DNA of 64,000 nt from NCBI GenBank assembly GCA_963802745.1, contig CAWDKL010000052.1:45143-109142 (forward strand), in the 5' to 3' direction. The notes below the pieces were generated by a model. That model saw nothing but the letters and a program-made list of their open reading frames with translations, searched no databases and was not told where the DNA came from. Source of the DNA: JAJPKK01 sp963802745 (GTDB lineage: Bacteria > Pseudomonadota > Alphaproteobacteria > Rhizobiales > Xanthobacteraceae). Below are positions 56,114 through 64,000 of this stretch, one piece after another. Every line of letters starts with the position of its first letter. Within the stretch, counting starts at the first letter, position 1. The position numbers were made by a program, and so were the translations under genes.

Positions 56114-56415
56114 GGGAGACGGTCCAGGTCTTGCAAATGAGGTGTTACACGGAGGTGGACCTTCCTACGCGCTCTGTGTTGCGGTGCGCAAGGGCCAGGC
56201 GTCGGATGCGAATCCGGCCCGCGGCTACCAGGTTCTTCTGTGCCCACAATTGGTTACGCCGCACCAATACACCTCTCCGCGGCGGGGAGTGGTCGGCGTC
56301 GCGGCAACGCGGCCGTGGCGGAGGATTTCCTTAACCCTGTTTGAACCTTTCCTGCGGCCGTCGCGACTTAAGGTCAACGCGGTGCAAGGGCGGACCGCAA
56401 TGAGGGGGACTTCCT
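56114..56415. other. Divergent intergenic region
   Basis: About 300 bases between divergent SDR and exported protein genes. No gene. GAGGGGGAC at 56402-56410 is the ribosome site of the next gene. Confidence 0.45.
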
Positions 56416-56718
56416 ATGACCAAGCATTTGCCAAAGATTGCCGGCGCGGCGCTGCTTTTATCGTCCGTCGTGTTGTTGCCCGGAATGATCCCGCTCGGCT
56501 GGAACGCTGCTGACGGCATCGAATCGGCCGGGATGACTGCGGCTGCGCAAGCCCCGATCCGCAAGGGCGACCGTCTCGACATCGCGAGCCGCGGCCCCGG
56601 GTGCAACGGCCCCAGTTGGTCCCTGTACGAGGGAAGCTGTACGCGCGCCGCCGATACCCTCGAAGTCAGGCGGGTGCGGGTGATTTATGTGGGCCCGCGG
56701 TCGGCGGCGACCCGGTAA
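56416..56718 (+). CDS. Small exported protein, unknown
   Basis: 100 residues. Signal peptide MTKHLPKIAGAALLLSSVVL. The mature part has a conserved-looking RKGDRLDIASRGPGCNGPSW and CTRAADTLEVRRVRVIYVGP with two Cys that could pair. Good ribosome site (GAGGGGG). I do not recognise it. It resembles small periplasmic proteins widespread in the order. Confidence 0.6.
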   Translation: MTKHLPKIAGAALLLSSVVLLPGMIPLGWNAADGIESAGMTAAAQAPIRKGDRLDIASRGPGCNGPSWSLYEGSCTRAADTLEVRRVRVIYVGPRSAATR

Positions 56719-56759
56719 ACGCCTCGCGCTGTTCAGAATCCCACGGTGCCTGTCGAATC

Positions 56760-56978
56760 TTGCGTTATCTCCCGCTGCGTACCCGGAAATTCCTCGGCGC
56801 CATCGCGTTGGTTGCGCTGCTGGTCACGTGGGCGTTGCTGGCCATGATGCTCGCACAGGCCATCGATTTGCGGTCGAACCGCATCCTGGAATTCGCCTTT
56901 TACGTGATTGCCGGCATCGGCTGGGCCCTGCCTGCCATGCCGCTGGTGCGATGGATGTCGCGCATTCCGTGCCGTTGA
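56760..56978 (+). CDS. DUF2842 membrane protein
   Basis: 72 residues from TTG 56760. Two membrane helices (GAIALVALLVTWALLAMMLA and AFYVIAGIGWALPAMPLVRW) with the DUF2842 pattern RTRKFLG at the start and LPAMPLVRWM at the end. Found across alphaproteobacteria, function unknown. The start is inferred, since no ATG lies at the family position. Confidence 0.7.
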   Translation: MRYLPLRTRKFLGAIALVALLVTWALLAMMLAQAIDLRSNRILEFAFYVIAGIGWALPAMPLVRWMSRIPCR

Positions 56979-57260
56979 TGCGTCGCGGCGCGCTGGAGTT
57001 ACCGCAGCGCCAACAAATAAGTTAATCGACCTATGCAGCGTCCTTAGCCGGCAAGGTCGCACCTCAGCGGTGCACTCAGTTTTGGGCGTTTCTACCCCAG
57101 CGCTGGAGTTCCTGCGGGCGCGCCAGCGCCGTCCGGCCGTTCGGAAGCGACCCAGCGTCCAAGGTTGCCCGTTCCTGATGGCATGACACGAAGAAGTTGC
57201 GAAGGCGCGAACGCCATTCGGTTGCGCCCTTCGTCGTCAGCCCCTATAGTCCGAGGCGTT

Positions 57261-57338
57261 CGGAGCGTAGCGCAGCCCGGTTAGCGCACCAGTCTGGGGG
57301 ACTGGGGGTCCCGAGTTCAAATCTCGGCGCTCCGACCA
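57261..57338 (+). tRNA. tRNA-Pro (anticodon GGG)
   Basis: 78 bases. Acceptor CGGAGCG pairs with CGCTCCG, anticodon stem CCAGT/ACTGG with loop CTGGGGG (anticodon GGG), T-stem CCGAG/CTCGG with loop TTCAAAT, and CCA encoded. All stems are perfect. Confidence 0.95.
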
Positions 57339-57798
57339 ATCATGCCATGAAAATAGAGCGGAGAGTTTACTCAATCCGGAGGTCCGGAAAAAGCCCTGCT
57401 GAGTCCCGGAAAAGTCCCGAAGATTTTCCGCGTGACGGTATAGCTGGGTTCACTTTGCGAGTGATGCTGCCGCCACCGCGCTTACACGATGGCGTGTCCT
57501 CGTCGCGTAGAAAAGTGGTAGAAATTTTCCCGCGACGACATCCGCATCCGCCGCCGCCGGCATTCGCCCCGAAGCACCGCCATCTCCGATACCTTCATGC
57601 CTACCGGGCTGCTTTCCGGCGAGAGCGACACGGCGGACCGCAGCCCAAAACTCCCGATCAATGTCGGCATCGGAGCGGTCCAGCGGATTAGGCTTTAAAT
57701 ATCGGGCGACCAGCCGGCGTGAGCGGCCGAGTCAGCTATCTCCCCCACATTGGAATGCAAATCGCCCTGTTCCGGTGCGAGGCACGCGGTAAAGTGGA
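57339..57798. other. Gene-free stretch after tRNA-Pro
   Basis: 460 bases between tRNA-Pro(GGG) and a decayed tRNA-like element. No gene and no integrase. The stretch is unlikely to be a coding region. An old insertion site is possible. Confidence 0.4.
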
Positions 57799-57873
57799 AG
57801 AGATGGTGGCTCACTGGTAGCGCGCCCGTTCGGGACGAGGGGGTCAGCGGTTCAAATCCTGCCACTCTGACCA
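57799..57873 (+). pseudogene. Degenerate tRNA-Pro(CGG)-like element
   Basis: Shows a D-arm (GGCTCACTGGTAGCGC), an anticodon loop TTCGGGA (anticodon CGG) and a T-loop TTCAAAT with a CCA end, as in bacterial tRNA-Pro(CGG). But the T-stem (AGCGG/CCTGC), the anticodon stem and the acceptor stem each hold two to three mismatches. A decayed tRNA, or a tRNA with base errors. Confidence 0.5.
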
Positions 57874-58492
57874 TGATTTCAATAACTTAGCCGATTCGGC
57901 AAAAACTTGCGCCCAAGAAATTGCTCAAGATACCTGTCATCCAAGCAGCCGCGAGCGGCGATGCGTGGCCGCCCCCAAGGCAAAGTAAGGCGCCAGGGTC
58001 GGCTGACGGACGATGGCCGGGACGTCCCGGTAGCCCCGGTGCAATGACTTTGGAACGTTGGCCCTCGACCGATCAGCAATGTCGGGAACTTTTTGTGGCG
58101 TGAAGAGTTAGCGTCTCAACCATTATTGCCAAAGAGGATATCCGGCGGATATTCAATCTGAAGTTGCCGAAACATGATCGTTTGGGAATCGCGGAGGGCC
58201 GTTCGCTGGATGGGGAGGGTGGGTTGACTTTGACATGCCGGTTCACACCAGAGCGGGGTCGGCCGGACGCCGCGGTAATCCATCGCGCTCACGCCGCGCT
58301 AACTGCAATCTCTCGCATGCGCACAGAGCCTGCCCGTACGCGCCCACGGCGCAACGGATCGTCCAAGTTACCGTATCATCTGAAGCCTTTGGCCGCTGAG
58401 AAACCGAATCGTGGGATCTCGTTTCATCCCCAGAGCCGGACCAACCTGACGATCGCGGCTGGGGTTCCTTGCTACCTGATCGCCGGTGAATC
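57874..58492. other. Intergenic region upstream of the giant kinase
   Basis: About 620 bases with no supported gene. An open frame at 58164-58496 reads as unconserved. The kinase promoter is expected here but was not located. Confidence 0.45.
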
Positions 58493-61400
58493 ATGACTGA
58501 AACTACGATCGTGCGCCCCCGCAAGAAGGCTACGTTGCCACCGTTTAACAACAGCAAGGCAAAAGTGAACGCGCGTGAGGACGCCGGGGAGGCCCGCTCC
58601 TTGGCGCTCCTTGAAGCTGTACGTTCGCTTCGCGATGGTGACTTCTCGGCGCGTTTGCCCATGGGGTGGGGTGGAACAAGTGACCAGATCGCAGAAGCCT
58701 TTAACCAAGCCCTCGCAAACCAAGATCGCATCACGCGGGAGATTGCGCGATTGAGCGCAGCGGTCGGCAAGGAAGGTCGGCTCAGGCAGCGTATGTCCGT
58801 GCCAGGGGCGGTCGGCGGGTGGGCGGCGAATGTCAATTCTTTGAATACGCTGCTCGATGATCTGGTGCGGCCGACAACGGAGGTGGCGCGTGCCATCGGC
58901 GCAGTCGCCAAGGGCGATCTTGGTCAGTCCATGGAGTTGGAAGTCAACGGTCGCGAGCTCAAGGGTGAATTCCTGCGCTCTGCGAAACTCGTCAATTCGA
59001 TAATTCAGCAGCTCTCGATTTTTACCTCGGAGGTCACCCGGGTGGCCCGCGAAGTTGGTACCGAGGGCAAGCTTGGTGGCCAGGCGCAGGTGAAGGGCGT
59101 CTCGGGCGTGTGGAAGGAGCTCGCCGAATCGGTCAACCAGATGGCCGGCAATCTTACGGCCCAGGTCCGCAACATTGCCGATGTGACCATTGCCGTTGCG
59201 AACGGCGATTTGTCCAAGAAGATCACCGTCAACGTGCGCGGCGAGATTCTGCAGCTGAAGGAAGCCATCAACACGATGGTGGACCAGCTGCGCTCGTTCG
59301 CCTCGGAGGTGACGCGCGTGGCCCGTGAAGTCGGCACCGACGGGCGCCTCGGCGGCCAAGCTGTGGTGCCCGGCGTCGCCGGTACCTGGAAGGACCTGAC
59401 CAACTCGGTAAACGCCATGGCGACCAATCTCACGGCGCAGGTGCGCAATATCGCCACTGTTACTACCGCAGTGGCGCGCGGCGATCTTTCGCGGAAGATC
59501 ACGGTGGACGTGAAGGGCGAAATTCTGGAGCTGAAGGAGACGATCAATACGATGGTCGATCAGCTCAACGGCTTCTCTTCGGAAGTGACACGCGTGGCAC
59601 GTGAAGTCGGCACCGAGGGTAAGCTCGGCGGCCAGGCGCAGGTGCCAGGCGTTGCCGGCACATGGAAGGATCTCACCGAACTCGGTGAACTCGATGGCCT
59701 CTAATCTGACCGGCCAGGTTCGCAACATCGCGGAGGTGACGACCGCGGTCGCAAAAGGTGATCTCTCGCGCAAGATCACGGTCGACGTGAAAGGCGAGAT
59801 CCTCGCCTTGAAAAATACGATCAACACGATGGTCGATCAGCTCAACGGGTTCGCGTCGGAGGTCACACGCGTCGCGCGCGAGGTCGGCACCGAGGGCAAG
59901 CTCGGCGGCCAGGCGCAAGTGGGCGGCGTGGCGGGTACTTGGAAGGATTTGACCGACAACGTCAACTCCATGGCGTCGAACCTTACTGGCCAGGTCCGCA
60001 ATATTGCCGAGGTCACCACAGCAGTCGCGACAGGCGATCTGTCGAAGAAGATCACCGTCAACGTGCGGGGCGAGATACTGGAGCTAAAAAACACCATCAA
60101 TACAATGGTGGATCAGCTGAACGGCTTTGCCTCCGAAGTCACACGGGTCGCCCGCGAAGTCGGCACCGAAGGCAAGCTCGGCGGGCAGGCGCAGGTCCCG
60201 GGCGTGGCCGGCACCTGGAAGGATTTGACCGACAACGTGAACTTCATGGCCTCCAATCTCACCGGCCAGGTGCGCAACATCGCCGACGTGGCGACGGCAG
60301 TGGCCAACGGCGATCTGTCCAGGAAGATCACCGTCGATGTGAAGGGCGAGATTCTCGAGCTGAAGAACACGCTCAATACCATGGTGGATCAGCTCAATGG
60401 TTTCGCGTCTGAGGTCAGCCGCGTGGCGCGCGAGGTCGGCACCGAGGGTAAGCTCGGTGGTCAGGCGGCCGTCGAGGGCGTGGCCGGCACCTGGAAGGAT
60501 TTGACCGACAACGTCAACTCCATGGCCAACAATCTCACCGGCCAAGTTCGCAATATTGCCGAGGTGGCAACGGCCATCGCGCAAGGCGATCTCTCTTCCA
60601 AGATCACCGTCGAAGTAAAGGGTGAGATTCTGGCGCTGAAAAACACCATGAACACCATGGTCGATCAGCTAAATGGCTTCGCGGCGGAAGTCACGCGCGT
60701 CGCGCGTGAGGTCGGCACGGAAGGAAAACTCGGTGGCCAGGCCCAGGTCCCCGGTGTGGCCGGAACGTGGAAGGATCTCACGGACAGCGTTAACTTCATG
60801 GCGTCAAATCTGACCGGCCAGGTGCGCAACATCGCGGAAGTTACAACGGCCGTAGCGCGAGGCGATCTCTCCAAGAAGATCACAGCTGACGTGCGCGGCG
60901 AAATCCTGGAGGTGAAAAACACCATCAACACCATGGTCGATCAGCTCAACGCCTTCGCCGGCGAGGTGAGCCGGGTGGCCCGCGAAGTCGGCACGGAAGG
61001 TAAACTTGGCGGACAGGCGGCGGTCGAGGGTGTGGCGGGCACCTGGAAGGACCTCACCGATAATGTCAACTCAATGGCAAACAACCTGACCGGTCAGGTT
61101 CGCAACATCGCCGAGGTAACCATCGCTGTCGCGAACGGCGATCTATCAAAAAAAATCACCGCCGATGTGCGCGGTGAAATTCTGGAAGTCAAGGAAACCA
61201 TCAACACCATGGTTGACCAGCTGCGCTCCTTTGCGGCTGAAGTCAGCCGCGTTGCGCGGGAGGTTGGCACCGAGGGCAAGCTGGGCGGGCAGGCGGCGGT
61301 GCCGGGGGTGGCCGGCACATGGAAGGATCTCACCGATAACGTTAATTCCATGGCCTCAAACCTCACGGGTCAGGTCCGCAACATCGCTGATGTCGCGACG

Positions 61401-64000
61401 GCCATCGCGCGCGGCGATCTCAGCCGCAAGATTACCGTCGATGCCAAGGGCGAAATCTTGCAGCTGAAGGACACCGTGAACACCATGGTCGATCAGCTGT
61501 CGGCCTTCGCATCGGAAGTGACCCGGGTGGCGCGCGAGGTCGGAACGGATGGCAAGCTCGGCGGCCAGGCAGCGGTGCCAGGCGTTGCCGGCACATGGAA
61601 GGACCTGACGGATAACGTGAACTCGATGGCCTCAAACCTTACGGGTCAGGTCCGCAACATCGCCGAAGTCACCATCGCCGTCGCAAATGGCGATCTTTCC
61701 AAGAAGATCACCGTAGACGTGCGCGGCGAGATTTTGCAGCTCAAAGAAACCATCAACACCATGGTGGAGCAGCTCCGCTCCTTCGCCTCCGAAGTCACGC
61801 GCGTCGCACGCGAGGTCGGCACCGAAGGCCGGCTGGGCGTCCAGGCCGTGGTGCCCGGCGTAGGGGGAACGTGGAAAGACCTCACCAATTCGGTCAACAC
61901 AATGGGTGGCAATCTCACCGCCCAAGTGCGCAATATCGCAGAAGTAACCACCGCCGTCGCACGTGGCGACCTAAATCGAAAGATCACGGTGGACGTAAAA
62001 GGCGAAATCCTGGAGCTGAAGAACACGATCAATACCATGGTTGATCAGCTCAACGCCTTCGCCGGCGAGGTAACGCGCGTTGCGCGCGACGTCGGGACCG
62101 AGGGCAAGCTGGGCGGACAGGCGCAGGTAACGGGCGTCGCCGGCACCTGGAAGGACCTAACCGACAACGTCAACTTCATGGCCTCGAACCTCACCGAGCA
62201 GGTGCGCGGCATCGTGAAGGTGGTCACCGCGGTTGCCAATGGCAACCTCAATCAGCGCCTCACCGTGCAGGCAAAAGGCGAGGTCGCTGCGCTGGCTGAC
62301 ACGATCAATAACATGACGGATACGCTTGCCACCTTCGCCGATCAGGTGACTAACGTTGCACGCGAAGTAGGGGTGGAAGGACGCCTCGGAGGGCAGGCGA
62401 ATGTCCCCGGAGCTGCCGGAACCTGGAAAGATCTCACCGGCAACGTCAACTTGTTGGCCGCCAATCTTACGAGCCAAGTCCGCGCCATCGCCGAAGTCGC
62501 CACGGCGGTGACCAAGGGCGACCTCACTCGCTCCATCCAGGCCGAGAACTCGTGGAGAGGTAGCCGAGCTAAAAGACAACATTAACACGATGATTTCCAA
62601 CCTGCGGGAGACCACCGAGCGCAATCGCGAGCAGGACTGGCTAAAAACGAACCTCGCGAGGTTCACGAGCATGCTCCAGGGACAGCGGGAGCTAAACACC
62701 GTGGGCCAGATGCTGCTCAGCGAGTTGAGCCCGTTGGTGAGAGCTCATCAAGGCACCATCTACCATCTCGACGGTTCAGGCGATACCCGCCAGCTTAAGC
62801 TGCTATCGAGCTACGCGCACAAGGGCCGGCAACTGGCGGAGACGATAGGTCTCGGACAGGGCCTTGCCGGCCAATGCGCCATTGAAAAGAAACGCATTCT
62901 CCTCATAGACGTGCCGCCGGAATTCATCAGCATCTCCTCGAGCCTCGGCGAGGCGCCTCGGATTAGCATCGTGGTGCTGCCTGTGCTCTTCGAAGGAGAG
63001 ACCAAGGCCGTCATCGAGCTTGCGACGCTGCAACCCTTTTCCGAGGTAAACCTCGCGTTTCTCGATCAGCTCACCCTGAGCATCGGCGCGGTGTTCAACA
63101 CCATCGAAGCCACGATGCGCACCGAGGGACTGCTGACGCAATCGCAGCAGCTCACAGTCCAGCTGCAATCCCGGCAGAGCGAGCTTCAGCAAACGAACGA
63201 GGAACTGGGCACCAAGGCGAGGCTGCTTGCCGAGCAAAACGCAGAGGTTGAGCGCAAGAACGCCGAAGTCGAGCAAGCACGCTATGCGCTGGAGGAAAAA
63301 GCGGCCGAGTTGGCGCAGACCTCGAAGTACAAGTCCGAATTTCTAGCCAACATGTCCCATGAGCTGCGCACGCCGCTCAATTCCATCCTGATCCTGAGCC
63401 AGCAACTTGCAGAAGTCCAGCACTCTCACCGAGAAGCAAGTTGAGTTTTCCCGTAACATCAACTCCTCAGGCACCGATCTGCTAAATCTCATCAACGACA
63501 TTCTTGATCTCTCCAAGATCGAGTCCGGCACCGTGACGTTAGAGGTCGAGGAAATACCGTTTGCCATGCTGCGCGACAATATTGAACGCAGCTTCCGTCA
63601 TGTTGCCGAGGCTAAGCACTTGCCCTTCCATGTGCAATTTGCCGAGGGACTTCCTCATTCGATGGAGAGCGACCCCAAGCGCCTCCAGCAGATCCTCAAG
63701 AACCTTCTCTCCAACGCTATTAAATTCACGGCCCGCGGCCATGTCGAAGTACGCGTCGATCTCGCTACCAAAGGCTATAGTTCTGCTCATCCCGTGCTCA
63801 GCAAAGCTGCGCAGGTCGTTGCCTTTGTGGTCGAGGATACGGGTATCGGCATTGCGCCGGAGAAACAGAAGATCATTTTCGAAGCGTTCCAGCAGGCTGA
63901 TGCCGGCACATCGCGGAAATATGGCGGTACGGGGCTTCAACTCGCCATCAGCCCGAGAACTCGCCCTGCTGCTCGGCGGTGAAATCAAGCTATCCAGCAT
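58493..64000 (+). CDS. Giant soluble sensor histidine kinase with tandem HAMP array, GAF, HisKA and ATPase (partial, four frameshifts)
   Basis: More than 1,830 residues, cut by the window end. The N-terminus (MTETTIVRPRKKATLPPFNN) has no membrane helix. Then come fourteen HAMP units, mostly 92 residues each (residues about 138-1345), a GAF domain (RAHQGTIYHLDGSG, GLGQGLAGQCAIEKKRIL), a coiled coil, HisKA (FLANMSHELRTPLNSI) and the ATPase (NLLSNAIKFTARGHVEVRV, VEDTGIGIAPEKQ, SRKYGGTGL). Repeats such as VAREVGTEGKLGGQA match fungal group III (Nik1/Os-1) kinases. Frame changes near 59678, 62553, 63415 and 63953 are each repaired by removing one base. After the last the frame reads RELALLLGGEIKL to the end. 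Response-regulator domains probably follow. Confidence 0.88.
59030..62532 (+). repeat. Tandem 276-bp coding repeats (HAMP units)
   Basis: About 12.7 copies of a 276-base (92-codon) unit. Distances between the same codon of successive units, measured at VAREVG, are 276, 276, 277, 276 at 59045, 59321, 59597, 59874, 60150. The 277 unit contains the frameshift near 59678. Confidence 0.9.

Noticed and set aside
54785..56140. Plus-strand open frame of 451 codons opposite the thioesterase and SDR genes
   Set aside because: Runs through two genes and an 11-bp hairpin on the opposite strand, with His/Arg-rich translation.
59601..62585. Treating the second HAMP frame as a separate gene
   Set aside because: Its first codons fall inside the previous HAMP unit and there is no ribosome site. 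The one-base frame change at 59678 explains the split.
1..64000. CRISPR arrays, prophage genes, toxin-antitoxin pairs, defence islands
   Set aside because: No regularly spaced short repeats, no integrase or phage structural proteins, and no recognisable toxin or defence families were seen.

Overview
The window is high-GC chromosomal DNA from an alphaproteobacterium, most likely Hyphomicrobiales (Bradyrhizobiaceae/Xanthobacteraceae-like). Pointers are a BA14K-type secreted protein, an MCDYSL-type hypothetical protein, DUF2842, a LivHMGF operon, many small Cys-rich lipoproteins, and GC-rich palindromic intergenic repeats. No plasmid or phage core genes are visible, and the assignment rests on family recognition only.

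Layout. 0.1-10 kb: exopolysaccharide region in mixed orientation, with a Wzx-like flippase, Wzy/ligase-like polymerase, GumC/Wzz-like chain-length protein, ExoA-like GT2, a GT4 and two GH26-like secreted hydrolases. 10-12 kb: decayed DNA with IS21-like and metallo-beta-lactamase remnants around a GlcG/HbpS-like protein. 12-20 kb: housekeeping and metabolic genes (phosphoribosyltransferase, cytochrome c, dCMP deaminase, CaiB-type CoA-transferase, HtpG). 20-28 kb: hydantoinase/oxoprolinase A and B, an MFS transporter, a REP-associated tyrosine transposase between its REP palindromes, and a cytochrome c/streptogramin-lyase-type propeller protein. 28-38 kb: RND pump, collagen-like lipoprotein, DUF1800-DUF1501 pair, small lipoprotein, periplasmic binding lipoprotein. 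38-47 kb: IorAB-like molybdenum hydroxylase, CBS protein, TctC remnant, BA14K-like protein, MacAB-like exporter. 47-57 kb: livHMGF, ppx-rlmE, a ModA-like binding protein, bamE, a thioesterase, an SDR, DUF2842 and tRNA-Pro(GGG). 58.5-64 kb: a giant soluble histidine kinase with a long tandem HAMP array, cut by the window end.

The most consistent unexpected signal is that many otherwise well-conserved genes (two EPS genes, htpG, hyuA, an MFS transporter, livH, and the kinase at four places) are broken by a single extra base, each restorable by removing one nucleotide. Clean one-base deletions are not seen. One tandem HAMP unit is 277 bp where its neighbours are 276 bp, which independently marks one insertion. 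This looks like residual insertion error in the assembly rather than decay. It makes false products, including an apparent HyuA-HyuB fusion and a LivH-LivM fusion. True decay is also present (tRNA, IS21, MBL, TctC and lipoprotein remnants).

The best biological leads are the 14-HAMP kinase resembling fungal group III (Nik1/Os-1) sensors, the paired GH26-like hydrolases in the EPS region, the RAYT/REP unit, and the self-similar lipoprotein family with two decayed copies.
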